A stretch of DNA of 64,000 nt from positions 310,001 to 374,000 of the forward strand of contig JAFDVI010000024.1 in assembly GCA_018269055.1 (NCBI GenBank). The letters run 5' to 3'. The stretch is from Acidobacteriota bacterium. GTDB lineage: Bacteria > Acidobacteriota > Blastocatellia > RBC074. The stretch's first letter is position 1; each line of letters opens with the position of its first letter. Shown here one piece after another: positions 40,884 through 50,850 of this stretch. Both the position numbers and the translations under genes were made by a program. The notes under the pieces are model-generated. The model worked only from the letters and a program-made list of their open reading frames with translations. It did no database searches and had not been told where the DNA came from.

Positions 40884-41365
40884 TTGATTTTCTTCTGATT
40901 CATCTTTTCGATCACAAGATCAGGAACCAGCCCATCAATCGAGCCGCCGAGTAAGAAAACTTCTTTGATCAGGCTGGAACTGACATAGCTGTTGTCTTCT
41001 GAAGCCACCAGCAGAACGGTTTCGACATCGGGATTCAGCCGCCGGTTCATCAACACCATCGGCAATTCGTATTCGTAATCCTTGATCGAACGTACGCCGC
41101 GGATAATGGCGGTCGCCTGCCGCTGCCGGCAGTATTCCACCAACAATCCTTCAAAGGTTTCAATGGAAACGTTCGAAAATTGTGATTTCAAAACTTCACT
41201 CAAAATCTCGACGCGTTCCGGCACCGTGAACAAAGGATTTTTGCCGGGGTTGATTAGCAAGGCGACGATGACTTCGTCAAACAGTGTTGAAGCGCGCGAA
41301 ATGATGTCCAAGTGACCGTTGGTCAACGGATCGAAAGTGCCAGGATAAATCGCTCGTCGCGGCAT
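40880..41365 (-). CDS. coaD: Phosphopantetheine adenylyltransferase
   Basis: A 161-residue nucleotidyltransferase catalysing the penultimate step of coenzyme A synthesis. The signature is [19 protein letters not shown], containing the T-x-G-H motif; the substrate loop is [17 protein letters not shown] and the C-terminal motif is [10 protein letters not shown]. The length is canonical with the ATG at 41365 and AAGGAAC upstream. The open frame continues upstream for 31 codons without family support. Confidence 0.96.
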   Translation of the reverse strand: MPRRAIYPGTFDPLTNGHLDIISRASTLFDEVIVALLINPGKNPLFTVPERVEILSEVLKSQFSNVSIETFEGLLVEYCRQRQATAIIRGVRSIKDYEYELPMVLMNRRLNPDVETVLLVASEDNSYVSSSLIKEVFLLGGSIDGLVPDLVIEKMNQKKIK

Positions 41366-41458
41366 GTGAGTTCCTTTGAACGGGTGATGGGTCAGAACGA
41401 TGACGAGGTTGGATGGTAGCACGTTGCCGCGTTCGGGCAAAAACTCAAGCACGCGCAA

Positions 41459-41791
41459 TCATTTCGACGGAGGCATTTGTGCCACGTGCCAGGCGACGAT
41501 GGCGATGAACACGATTGCCAATCCAATGATCAGAAAAACAAATCCACTGGGCATCCAATGACGATGTTCACGTTCCCCGGCTTCGGCCAGAGCATTGGGT
41601 AAACGAAAGGCGGCGACATCTTGGCGAAGTATGCCGGAGTCGTTGTTTCCCGGTTGAGAAACCGCAGACGTTTGAGGAAGGTCGCGCTTCGATCCCCCAT
41701 CACCTGTGATGGACACCAGCTTGGCCAGGCCACCTTTGACAGCGCGCGTCCGTTTTCTTAGCCAGCGGCGGGCCGTTTTGTTTCCTTTCAT
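41459..41791 (-). CDS. Small membrane protein of unknown function
   Basis: A 110-residue protein. A very basic N-terminus ([20 protein letters not shown]) and a polar middle are followed by one C-terminal transmembrane helix (about residues 82-104, [19 protein letters not shown]). This is a tail-anchored layout. The ATG overlaps the corA stop (ATGA), so it is probably co-translated with CorA. No known family recognised. Confidence 0.65.
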   Translation of the reverse strand: MKGNKTARRWLRKRTRAVKGGLAKLVSITGDGGSKRDLPQTSAVSQPGNNDSGILRQDVAAFRLPNALAEAGEREHRHWMPSGFVFLIIGLAIVFIAIVAWHVAQMPPSK

Positions 41792-42756
41792 AACCAATTG
41801 ATTTTGCGGAAATAGGCGTACAACGCAACTCCTATCACCAGCATGGATGATAGCGCGCCTACATAACCGTAGCGCGATCCCAGTTCCGGCATAAATTGGA
41901 AGTTCATGCCGTAAATGCTGGAAATCAACGTGATGGACATCAGGATTGCCGAAATCGAAGTCAACTGTTTCATGACCTTGTTCAGCCGATTGCCGGAAAC
42001 CGACAGGTACGCGTCCATCGTCGAGCCGACGATTTCGCGCAAGGTGTCAATTGCCTCGACGACGCGAATCAAATGGTCATACACGTCCTGAAAATACACC
42101 AGCGTTTCGCGCGAAAAGATCGGCTGTTCGCGTTTGAGCAAAGTGTTGAACACTTCGCGCACAGGCGAAACCGTGCGGCGCATAAACAGCAGTTGTTTTT
42201 TGACACGGAAAATTTCTTCCAGCGCTTCGGGGTGGAAATCGTCAAAGATTTGTTCTTCCAGTTCTTCCAACCGATCCGACAACCGGTCGAGCAGTGACAG
42301 GTATTCGTCCACAATCGGGTCAATCAGCAAATACATGACAATGCCGGTTCGACGTTCAGCCAAATCCGTCCACCCACGCCAATGTTTGCGAGCGTTTTCA
42401 ATGGCGCGAACCGGTTGGCTGTGCACGGTGACGATGTAATTCGGCCCCAGAAAAACGTTCAATTCGCGAAGTTCCAGTTGGCAATCTTCGTTCAAACCGG
42501 CTTCATAAACGACAATGAAGTAATAGCCGGAGTATTCGTCAATTTTCGGGCGTTGATGCGGGTGACGGCAATCTTCGATGGCTAAAGGATGAAATCCGAA
42601 TTCGCGGGCCAGGTCGTCGAAATCCTTGTCTTGAGGATCGGTTACATCCACCCAAACGACACTTAACGGGTTTTGGCAAAAATCGCTGATCTGATCCGGA
42701 TTGCCAGATTCGCTAAAGATGAGCGACGAGCGATCTAAAACTAGGGTAGAGATCAT
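41788..42756 (-). CDS. corA: CorA-type magnesium/cobalt transporter
   Basis: A protein of about 322 residues. A large soluble N-terminal domain (about 1-255) is followed by two C-terminal transmembrane helices with the selectivity signature [11 protein letters not shown] between them. The funnel helices include [22 protein letters not shown]. It imports Mg2+ as a pentamer and is the CorA/MIT family. The start is uncertain: no strong ribosome-binding site is seen, and the frame is open up to 42816, overlapping the previous gene. Confidence 0.92.
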   Translation of the reverse strand: MISTLVLDRSSLIFSESGNPDQISDFCQNPLSVVWVDVTDPQDKDFDDLAREFGFHPLAIEDCRHPHQRPKIDEYSGYYFIVVYEAGLNEDCQLELRELNVFLGPNYIVTVHSQPVRAIENARKHWRGWTDLAERRTGIVMYLLIDPIVDEYLSLLDRLSDRLEELEEQIFDDFHPEALEEIFRVKKQLLFMRRTVSPVREVFNTLLKREQPIFSRETLVYFQDVYDHLIRVVEAIDTLREIVGSTMDAYLSVSGNRLNKVMKQLTSISAILMSITLISSIYGMNFQFMPELGSRYGYVGALSSMLVIGVALYAYFRKINWL

Positions 42757-42766
42757 CGTTGAGGAA

Positions 42767-43285
42767 TTATTGTTCGTTGGATGAGTGTATGAATTTGCCT
42801 CCGCCCAATAAATCATCCAGCGCGCGCAAGCGGATCTTTTTCACTTGATCGATCTTGTTCATCAAAGGTTCGCGATAATCAAAGGGAATGCCGCGACTGA
42901 CAGCTTCCAGGTTCCGTGATTGTTTGAAAATTGCCTGTTCGATTTTCTTCAGGCATTTATTGCGATCTTTGCTTTCCGAAACAGGTAATTTACGGGTGTA
43001 ATCGTCCGCGTAAATGATCAGTGAAGCATAAACATCCGTATCTTCGACTGCAGTTTGGAATTGGCCGTCACGAACATTTTTGATTGCGTTGGCCATTCGC
43101 CCGTCTGACACTTTCAGGGTGGCTTCCACGTGCGATTTCGGCTCGTTTTCCTTGATGATACGCTGCACTTCGGTTTCGCTTAGCTGTTTGGGCAAAGTAG
43201 GAGTATCGGCCGATTTCGCTTGTCCGATTGCCAGCGAAGAGAGAGCGAAAATTATCTGCAAAATGAAGATCGTTTTGAACTGCAT
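42767..43285 (-). CDS. Exported protein of unknown function
   Basis: A 172-residue protein with a signal peptide (about residues 1-21, LAIGQA). The mature part is charged and helical and contains [28 protein letters not shown] and a basic C-terminal region, without a recognised family. GGAAGA lies before the ATG. The stop is 10 bp from the chosen corA start, so it is in the same transcription unit. Confidence 0.68.
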   Translation of the reverse strand: MQFKTIFILQIIFALSSLAIGQAKSADTPTLPKQLSETEVQRIIKENEPKSHVEATLKVSDGRMANAIKNVRDGQFQTAVEDTDVYASLIIYADDYTRKLPVSESKDRNKCLKKIEQAIFKQSRNLEAVSRGIPFDYREPLMNKIDQVKKIRLRALDDLLGGGKFIHSSNEQ

Positions 43286-43369
43286 AACAAGTCTTCCAGT
43301 CGGCGAGTATTCCCTGGTTCACAAAGACGGCCAATAAAATATCACTGACGCGCCACTGCTGCCAGCAAA

Positions 43370-43927
43370 CTACTTATTCGCCTGGGTTTCAGCCAGATCG
43401 CCGATGAAAGGCAATTTGAACATCTGTCCTTTGTATGCCTGGAACATTGACCATCCGGTGCCCGCCAACCACAACAACGTATGCAAATTCGACAGCGCTC
43501 GTTCGATCCGCCACGGCAGGGGAATGCCAATGATTCCAATCGCAATGCTCAAAATGAACAGTGCGATGGAAAAGAAAATCGCCTGATATGCATGAAACCG
43601 AACAAAACGGTTTTTGTTGTAAGGCGTCAACACCAAAAACAGAATTCCCGTCACCAGCAACAGCGGATAACACAGCATGCCGGCGACGTTCGGTTTCAAC
43701 TCTCCGCCGGTGGTTTGCGGTTGGTACATCGGTTGATACGGCGTCTGGCCATATCCCGGTTGCTGGTATTGTTGCTGGTAATTCGGCGGAGTTTGATAGT
43801 TCGGTTGTTGATATCCCGGAGGTTCCGCCGATTGAGGCTGCGTGGGTAATAACTGTGCGCCGCACTTGTTGCAGAAACGCGCGGTTTCCGCAACCTGCGC
43901 TCCGCATTGAATGCAGTATTTGGTCAT
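43370..43927 (-). CDS. Zinc-ribbon DUF4870-like membrane protein
   Basis: A 185-residue protein. An N-terminal zinc ribbon (Cys5-x2-Cys8 and Cys19-x2-Cys22: YCIQCG, FCNKCG) is followed by a Gln/Pro/Tyr-rich linker (about 30-75) and three or four transmembrane segments containing KNRFVRFHAYQAIFFSIAL, typical of the DUF4870/TIC20-like group. It starts 15 bp after the giant TamB-Omp85 gene and shares its strand. Function unknown; a membrane-associated role is likely. Confidence 0.78.
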   Translation of the reverse strand: MTKYCIQCGAQVAETARFCNKCGAQLLPTQPQSAEPPGYQQPNYQTPPNYQQQYQQPGYGQTPYQPMYQPQTTGGELKPNVAGMLCYPLLLVTGILFLVLTPYNKNRFVRFHAYQAIFFSIALFILSIAIGIIGIPLPWRIERALSNLHTLLWLAGTGWSMFQAYKGQMFKLPFIGDLAETQANK

Positions 43928-43942
43928 GATCTTGTCTCCTTG

Positions 43943-46900
43943 TCAGAACGTCTGCCCGAACCGAATGTGAATCGCGCCGCGTGGTTGTTGCAAAAAAGCG
44001 CCGGAAACGCCGGGAACTGCAAACGATGGTGGATTGAGCAAAAATCCATAATCCACTCCCACAGGCCCCAATGGAGTATTGACGCGCAAGCCCACGCCGA
44101 CCGTGTGAGTCATGTTTTTCCAACTGACGTCATTAATGCGCCGGAAAACATTACCCAAATCGTAAAAAGGCACAAGTCTCAGGCGTTCGGTCAATGGGTA
44201 ACGCATCTCGAAATTGAAGACCGCCACCGCGTCGCCGCCGACCGGAACCAGCGTCGGCAAAATGAATGGTTGACCCGGTTGGGGATTCTGGTTGGCGTTG
44301 AACAACACATCCTGCGGCCCGGCGGTTTCAAACCGGAATCCCCGGAGCGTGGTTGCGCCGCCGGAAAAGAATCGTTCGCTGATTGGCAATCGCTTTTCGC
44401 TGTCACTGATGATGCCGTCGTTGTTGCGGTCTGTATCCCGGAATGTATCCGCAATCCCCAGGCGCGCCGAAAACGCGAAGGTGGTGTTGCGAAGTAAGGG
44501 CGCAAACGTTGCAAAGGTCTTATACCGTTGATAAGTGCCAAAAAACTTATTGAAGGATTCAGTGCCGCCCATGAATCTGGACGCAATTGAATGATCAAAG
44601 CTGATCAACTGGCCGTTCGACGGGTTCAGCACATTGTCGCGCGTGTCGTGCGTGAAGCCAATAGAAAACATTCCCAACCGAATCGCCTGTTCATTGCGCG
44701 TGATTTCCGTTTCGGGCAGGTTCTGTTCATTGAATAGCTTCGCTCGTTCCAGATTGTACCGAAACCGCAACGACGTGCGTTCATCCAGTTTGCGCTCGGT
44801 TTGAATGAACGCGGCGAACCGGTTCAACCCGAATGGTTCACTATTGGGAACGTCTTCGCGAGTGCCGCCGGGATCACTGACATCATGAATTTGCCGTTGC
44901 CGTGTGAACGGAAGCAAATTGCCGTTACGGTCGTAGAAAACCGAAATGGTCGTTGGCAATCGAGTGCCAAACGGTCGCAAATCGGTGAAAGAAAGCTGGG
45001 CGAACTGTTCGCGACGGCTGCCTCGTAATCGCAGGCTGAGCGCATCCAGCGAACCGCCCAGATTGGTGTTGGCGATTTCCATCAACCCGCGGGCGCCATC
45101 GTCGGTCGAATATCCCAAACCGTAAACGAACAACAAGGGTTTGGCCTCCGTCAGGTTGAGCGTGACTTTGTGCGCCGACCCGTCATCGCCGCCGATGGGT
45201 TCCGCGCGAATGGCGACTTCACGAAAGGCATTCGTCGCGTAAAGATCGCGTTGTGTCCGGGTGATCTTGCCGGGCGTCAGCACGTCGCCGGGTTTGAAAT
45301 CGTAATAGCGCCGAATCCAACCCGGCCCTGTTTTGGTGATGCCTTTGATTTCAATATCGCTGATGATCGCGCGCGCGCCTTCGTTGATTTGATACACAAG
45401 CTGCACGCTGTCTTCGTCCAATTCCACAATTTGTAATTCCGCGTTGGCATCCAGGTAACCGTGTTCAGCATACAATCGTTGAATGGCCTGGGAACCCAAC
45501 CGCGCACGGGTCAGCGAAAAAGCCTCGTCTTTTTGAATCGGCACCACTTCGCGCAAATCGTTGGCCGGAATCAATGTATTGCCGCGCAAAATGATATCCG
45601 CAATGTCCGATTGCTGGCCTTCATCAACGTCAAAAATCACGATCAAATCATCGCTGTCGGGTTTGACAGCCAACCGTGATTTGACGCGCGCATTGCGGTA
45701 CCCGACATCCACCAGGTAGCGGCGAATGTATTCTTCGTCGCTGTTCAATCGGGCATTGCTGGTTAACCCGCGTACCGTGCCACCGATGAGCGGGATGTTT
45801 TTCAGGAAGGGAATGCCGCCGACTTTGCTTTCGGTTTGAGATTGCAGTTCATCGCTGATGGACTGCCAGCGGATCACATCGGTTCCTTCGATGCGAATCT
45901 CTTTCAAGTCGTAAATCTGCCCCGGGTCAACGTCATACATTACGCGCAAATCCTTGCCGGGCGTGCAATCCACGGGGTCGCAGCGCCAGTTGACCTCAGC
46001 GAAAAAGTATCCCTTTTCCTGCAAGTACTCCTTCAATCTTCGCTCGCCCAATCGAGCCAGCGAACGGCTGAACCCTTGCGTCATCACCGGCAACAATTCG
46101 CGCAAATCTTTTGCGTCCATCTTCAAATCAGGAATGGGGCTGACTTTTACTTGCGCCGAAGGAAGCTTGGGACGATTGTTCGTTGCCGCCGTCGGATTTG
46201 TAGTTCCCGCAGTCACATCCGGAGCGGGCGCGATGAAGCCAAGCGAGAATCGTTGACGTCCACGAAGTTCAATCGTGAACACACCTTCACGCACACCTTG
46301 CCGGGCGGCGCTGCCGCCTTGTGTATACGTTGCCAACGCAGAAAACCGGTTGGAAAACGTGTATTCGGACAGCGCAGTTTGGTCCTGTTCCGTGGCAAGG
46401 TTGGTCGAATAACTCAAATAAAAATTACGAGACAGTTGCTGGCCGACGGTTAAGCGCGCCGCAGGGTTGGCGTTGGCTCGAATGATGGGATCAATTTGAA
46501 ATCGGCTCAATCCCAAAAATTGTTCCGTCGGTTTGGAAATGATTCCCGAAGAGAGCAGTGAAGCCGCCGCGCCTACGCCAGCCGTGGGTAACCCCTGACT
46601 GCCGATGGTCCCGGTTTCCGTTCGCCCGGTGGTAATCAGCGAAATGATTTCATCGCGCGTCAGTTGCGGTTCGGCGCGCAATTTCAAATCAATCGCATCG
46701 GTTTGCCCGGACATATCCAGATAGACTCTGTATCCGCTGATGTCGGACTCGGCCACCAGATTCAGCACCGGCTCGCCACCGCCCGCAGGCAAATCCAACG
46801 ACCCTTTGGTGATTTCATACCGCTGGCCGCGAAAACGCACCGAGCCGCTTTCGGCTTCAATCCTTCCGCGCACATCCGGATCGCTGAGGGTTCCGGCGAT

Positions 46901-49900
46901 TGTGAAGTTTGCGGAACCAACAGCATTGATTTGTTTGCCGCGCAACAACAACGAATCGCGCGCTTCGACGCGCAAATCCAGATAGATCGGCGGAATCAGG
47001 GATTGTTGCGTGCTGCTGCCGCCAGCGTTAAATCCGCCAAAATTCAAATCGGAACTGCCGCCGCCCAACAGGTTGTCCAGGTCAATTCTGGTTTCGTATT
47101 CGCCCAACGGAACCAGGATCGTTCCGGCCAGCGTTTGCCGTTCCGGGGTGCCGGTCAACGTCAAATTGCCGTTCACTGTCGCTGTAAATTCATCGTAATA
47201 GATTTCGGCATTGGCGGTTTTGAGATCGAATTTCCAGTCTGATGGCCGCAACTCAACCAGCTTCATGCCGCCGCTGATTTCCAGCGAACCATCGTTGGCT
47301 TCGGCCTGAAACCTTTCAATCGTCAATTGGTCGCCGGAAAGTTGAATGCGGCCATTGCCGTTTGAAACAAAAACCGGTAGGTCGGCGGAGGAAAACCCGA
47401 AACCATTGAAATCCAACGCGCCGCCCAACACAGGTTTATTCGCGGTACCGGTTAAATTGGCTGCGATATTGACCCGACCAAATAGCGACAACCCTTCGAC
47501 AAAGGCCGGCAAACGATCCAGGTTGGCCTTGCCGTTCAATGCAAAATTCATTGCGGCTTCGTCTTTCAAACCGATCGAACCGCCCAGGTTAAGGTCCATT
47601 CCGGCGCCGGAAATACTGGTTGAGGGAAGTTTGATTTGTGATTGATCCAAAGAAATCGTCAACGGCGTCGGGATGGTAATCGGGCTGTCCAAAACATTTA
47701 GGTTGATGGTTGTCAGCGTCAATCCGCCTCGGAGCAAATCGGCCGTGGCTTTGCCCGTTGCGTCCGCCGTTGGCCCTTCGATATGAAATTTGCCACTGAT
47801 GGTTCCATCCAGTTGGTCTTTCAAATTCGGCGTAAACGTGGCGATGATCGGAGCCAAATCCAGTTCCTTCAAATCGCTGTCAATCACAACCGGGCGTCCG
47901 GGTTTGCGCAGTTCAATGCTGGCTTTGAGCGTTTCGGGTTTGAAAGACTTGTCATTGGTGACCGTGGCCAGAATTCCGGTCACCAGTTCAGCGTCAATTC
48001 TGCCGCCGGGGCTGGTATGAGCCGTCAGCCGCAATTCGCCAGTGTCGCGGCCATTGACGCGCACATTTTTGCCGATGGCGGTCAATTCCACTTTGAAGCT
48101 TTCCCAATCCAATTCCGTTTGTTTCTGCGTTTGATCCGCTTTGTTCAGTTTGCCGATGATTTGGAAATTGGCGTCAGCGAATCCTTCGACGGCGATGTTT
48201 TTCAATTCCAGCGATTCGGCGATGCTGTCCAGCGCCACCTGGTCGGCTTTGCCCTGAGCCTGAAACGCGTAATCTTGCAGGCCAAAACTGCCTGTTGCCG
48301 TTAAGTGCGACTTTGGCAACTGCACTTCCAACAGCTCCAACAGCGCCTGTTGGCCGTCGAATTTCAAATCGGCGGTTGCTAAACTCGCGGGCTGATTGAC
48401 AATTTGGCCATCCGTCAAACTGATTTTTGCTGTACCACGAAGCGCGCCGGGCAAGCCCGTCAGGTTGGCTTGGCCGGAAATATCTCCGCTGATGAAATCT
48501 CCAGCGTCGGGCAATCCGGTCGCCGCCAGAATCGTTTCCAGGCCGATGCGATTAACAGTCGCGACCAGGGTTCCTGTTTCTGCTTTAGGATCAAGCGGAG
48601 CAAACAAATCAATCTTGGCTGAACCGCCGTTCAACCCCGTGATCGAACCATTCTGAATTTTTAGCTCTCTTGCCGAAGCTGTGATGTGTCCGGAAAGCGC
48701 GCCAATCAGCGCATCGCGCAACCCAACAGTCGCCGCATTGACATCACCTTCTAAAATCCCGTCGTTGAGTTTGCCCGTAATGCGGCCATCAAATTTCAGG
48801 TCGCCAATCAATTGCGGTTCGTTTTCGGTGATAAACGGACGCGCCAGTTCAATTGACCGAGCGATTTGCACCAATTCTTCGGCTTGCGATGAAGTGAGCG
48901 AAACGCGTAAATCCGAATCGCCTTCGTAATTAAGCTGGCCGGTCGCCGTCAGTTTGCTGGTGGCGGTGGAAAATTGCGCCTGATTGAAATTGAAATTGCC
49001 GCCCGAAGCGGTGATTTCCACATCACCCGTCAACGGGACAGCGTCAGTCGTTTGATTCGATTGGCCTTCAAAACGCGCGGAGATTTTGCCATTGAGCGTG
49101 CGCAGATTTGCGCCAACAAAACTCAAGTCCGCGGTGCCGGAGGTTTTGCCGCTGATGGGCGCATCTTTCACATGGAAAGCCGCCAGCGCCCCGGCAGTTT
49201 GGACGTTATTGAAACTGCCTTTGACGTGTTGCGCCGCGCCTTTTGCCATCGGCAACGTGTATTCGGCTTCGGCTGTGCCGCCCAACGCATTGGCTTTGAC
49301 ATCGGACAGCGCCAATGCCGAATTGTCGAAACGAGCGTTGGTAGTGGCATTACTAAATTCGATTCCGCTGATGGTTCCGCCGGGTAAACCGGCAGCGGCG
49401 ATGACTTCGTATTTACTGCCCTGGACGGTCGTTTTTACGTCCCTGAGCGTCAAATTGGAGAGCTTGCTGTCAGGCCAGGTGATGACCGCCACAGTCGCTG
49501 TCGGTGTTTCAAACGCGGATTGGGTGGCTTTGCCATTGATTTTGATTTCGCCGTTGACGTTGTTGGTGGCGATGCTGCTGGCCTGCACGTTGTCCACCAC
49601 GATGCTTTGAACGTTAGCGCGGTTAACGGTCAATTTTAGAGTGTTGCCACTACCGTTTGCGATGAGTTGAGGAATCTGAACACCGCGCAGTTTTGTATTT
49701 TCAATCAACAAGTCCTGGACTGTAACGCCGCCGTTGAATTTGTAATGTTCACCTTCGCCTTCCAACTTGCCATTGACGGCGGCCTGTCCTTGCAGCGCTA
49801 CTTCCGGAAACACGAAATCAGCCAATTGCTGCAACTTCACATTCGATCCCACATCGAAACCATATTTGAACGCCTTGTAATCTTCCACCTTTCCTTTCCC

Positions 49901-50668
49901 TGTGACTTCGCCCAAATCGGAATTCAACAGCAACTGCTCAATGTCCGCTCCGCCGGAGGAAGCTTTCGCCGTCAAAATCAATCTGCTGATTTTCGCTTCG
50001 CGGCTTTCGATGGCGACGCGGCCAGAATTTGTTTCCAGTTGCAGGTTGAATATTGGCGGTTGTGTGGCGCTCGGCTTCGCTTTCAATTGCAGTGCCGTCA
50101 AATCGGCTTCGATTTTGTGTTGGCGATCTTTGAAATGAACCGCGGCGTTGGTCAGTGTTGTCAGCAACTGGGACGTATCAAACGTAATGGTTTGAGATTT
50201 CGGCGGAGCTTCATGCAGGCCAACCAGATTGCTGCGGCCTTGTTCGTCAATGTTCAGGAAGACTTCCGCGCCCTCCAAATTCAAGGTGTTGATTTCGATT
50301 TCCCGACTGAGTTTTAACGCATACAAATCAACGATGTTCACGTTCACGTCAATGCTTTTGACCGAAGCAACCAATTCGCCTGTTTGCTGGTTGTAGACTT
50401 TCAAATCCTTCAGCCGAGCGACTTCGGGGGTCCAAGTGAACGCGAAACTCCCAATTTCTCCGCGCAATCCGAATTCGGTCAGTTTCTTTTTGATCTGGTC
50501 GGCGACGTAAGCGTTGAACTTTTCCGACCGCAACCACATCAGGCCGCCGAAAATCGCCAAACCGAGAATGACTGCTAGGCAAACCAGGGCCACAACAAGC
50601 CTCTTGCGCCAGCGGCGGCGCGGCGGTTGAGTTGTGGTAGTGGATTGACCGTTCGGCGTTTGGTTCAT
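43943..50668 (-). CDS. Fused TamB-like / Omp85 (BamA/TamA) envelope protein
   Basis: A 2241-residue protein in one uninterrupted frame. An N-terminal membrane anchor (about residues 24-46) is followed by a long AsmA/TamB-like beta-repeat region to about 1170 and the TamB C-terminal domain (about 1170-1480), with SGYRVYLDMSGQTDAIDLKLRAEPQLTRDEIISLITTGR. A short Thr/Asn/Pro linker leads to several POTRA-type repeats (about 1500-1840). A 16-strand-type beta-barrel then runs to the end, with TTLRGFRF (VRGF-like lid motif, about 2105), GPVGVDYGF and a C-terminal Phe (IRFGQTF). TamB and TamA/BamA are normally separate proteins that bind through the POTRA part. Here one chain would run from the inner membrane to the outer membrane. 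Confidence 0.92.
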   Translation of the reverse strand: MNQTPNGQSTTTTQPPRRRWRKRLVVALVCLAVILGLAIFGGLMWLRSEKFNAYVADQIKKKLTEFGLRGEIGSFAFTWTPEVARLKDLKVYNQQTGELVASVKSIDVNVNIVDLYALKLSREIEINTLNLEGAEVFLNIDEQGRSNLVGLHEAPPKSQTITFDTSQLLTTLTNAAVHFKDRQHKIEADLTALQLKAKPSATQPPIFNLQLETNSGRVAIESREAKISRLILTAKASSGGADIEQLLLNSDLGEVTGKGKVEDYKAFKYGFDVGSNVKLQQLADFVFPEVALQGQAAVNGKLEGEGEHYKFNGGVTVQDLLIENTKLRGVQIPQLIANGSGNTLKLTVNRANVQSIVVDNVQASSIATNNVNGEIKINGKATQSAFETPTATVAVITWPDSKLSNLTLRDVKTTVQGSKYEVIAAAGLPGGTISGIEFSNATTNARFDNSALALSDVKANALGGTAEAEYTLPMAKGAAQHVKGSFNNVQTAGALAAFHVKDAPISGKTSGTADLSFVGANLRTLNGKISARFEGQSNQTTDAVPLTGDVEITASGGNFNFNQAQFSTATSKLTATGQLNYEGDSDLRVSLTSSQAEELVQIARSIELARPFITENEPQLIGDLKFDGRITGKLNDGILEGDVNAATVGLRDALIGALSGHITASARELKIQNGSITGLNGGSAKIDLFAPLDPKAETGTLVATVNRIGLETILAATGLPDAGDFISGDISGQANLTGLPGALRGTAKISLTDGQIVNQPASLATADLKFDGQQALLELLEVQLPKSHLTATGSFGLQDYAFQAQGKADQVALDSIAESLELKNIAVEGFADANFQIIGKLNKADQTQKQTELDWESFKVELTAIGKNVRVNGRDTGELRLTAHTSPGGRIDAELVTGILATVTNDKSFKPETLKASIELRKPGRPVVIDSDLKELDLAPIIATFTPNLKDQLDGTISGKFHIEGPTADATGKATADLLRGGLTLTTINLNVLDSPITIPTPLTISLDQSQIKLPSTSISGAGMDLNLGGSIGLKDEAAMNFALNGKANLDRLPAFVEGLSLFGRVNIAANLTGTANKPVLGGALDFNGFGFSSADLPVFVSNGNGRIQLSGDQLTIERFQAEANDGSLEISGGMKLVELRPSDWKFDLKTANAEIYYDEFTATVNGNLTLTGTPERQTLAGTILVPLGEYETRIDLDNLLGGGSSDLNFGGFNAGGSSTQQSLIPPIYLDLRVEARDSLLLRGKQINAVGSANFTIAGTLSDPDVRGRIEAESGSVRFRGQRYEITKGSLDLPAGGGEPVLNLVAESDISGYRVYLDMSGQTDAIDLKLRAEPQLTRDEIISLITTGRTETGTIGSQGLPTAGVGAAASLLSSGIISKPTEQFLGLSRFQIDPIIRANANPAARLTVGQQLSRNFYLSYSTNLATEQDQTALSEYTFSNRFSALATYTQGGSAARQGVREGVFTIELRGRQRFSLGFIAPAPDVTAGTTNPTAATNNRPKLPSAQVKVSPIPDLKMDAKDLRELLPVMTQGFSRSLARLGERRLKEYLQEKGYFFAEVNWRCDPVDCTPGKDLRVMYDVDPGQIYDLKEIRIEGTDVIRWQSISDELQSQTESKVGGIPFLKNIPLIGGTVRGLTSNARLNSDEEYIRRYLVDVGYRNARVKSRLAVKPDSDDLIVIFDVDEGQQSDIADIILRGNTLIPANDLREVVPIQKDEAFSLTRARLGSQAIQRLYAEHGYLDANAELQIVELDEDSVQLVYQINEGARAIISDIEIKGITKTGPGWIRRYYDFKPGDVLTPGKITRTQRDLYATNAFREVAIRAEPIGGDDGSAHKVTLNLTEAKPLLFVYGLGYSTDDGARGLMEIANTNLGGSLDALSLRLRGSRREQFAQLSFTDLRPFGTRLPTTISVFYDRNGNLLPFTRQRQIHDVSDPGGTREDVPNSEPFGLNRFAAFIQTERKLDERTSLRFRYNLERAKLFNEQNLPETEITRNEQAIRLGMFSIGFTHDTRDNVLNPSNGQLISFDHSIASRFMGGTESFNKFFGTYQRYKTFATFAPLLRNTTFAFSARLGIADTFRDTDRNNDGIISDSEKRLPISERFFSGGATTLRGFRFETAGPQDVLFNANQNPQPGQPFILPTLVPVGGDAVAVFNFEMRYPLTERLRLVPFYDLGNVFRRINDVSWKNMTHTVGVGLRVNTPLGPVGVDYGFLLNPPSFAVPGVSGAFLQQPRGAIHIRFGQTF

Positions 50669-50813
50669 GCGTGAAAAAAGGATTCGACTGCAAGATCGAG
50701 GGGATGACCCTATTGTTTACAAAGCTGGCGCGATGAGCAAGCGAAGCCGTTCGCGGTTCGTAGCTTCCAAGTTCAAATTTCGTGCGGAGTTGTCAGTTTG
50801 AAGTCTTTCAGTA

Positions 50814-50846
50814 AACTGCGAACTGCAAACAGTGAACTGCGAACTG
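50814..50846. repeat. Short tandem-like repeat before selB
   Basis: Two 12-bp copies of AACTGCGAACTG (50814-50825 and 50835-50846) lie 21 bp apart just before the selB start codon. They replace the usual ribosome-binding-site position; no clear Shine-Dalgarno sequence is seen. Confidence 0.6.
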
Positions 50847-50850
50847 AATT

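Noticed and set aside
41366-41458. N-terminal extension of CoaD by 31 residues
   Set aside because: It lacks family similarity, and the ATG at 41365 has a good ribosome-binding site and gives the canonical length.
43907-50317. Several plus-strand open frames of 100-216 codons opposite the giant gene
   Set aside because: They are shadow frames of a well-supported 2241-codon gene and show no start signals or known domains.
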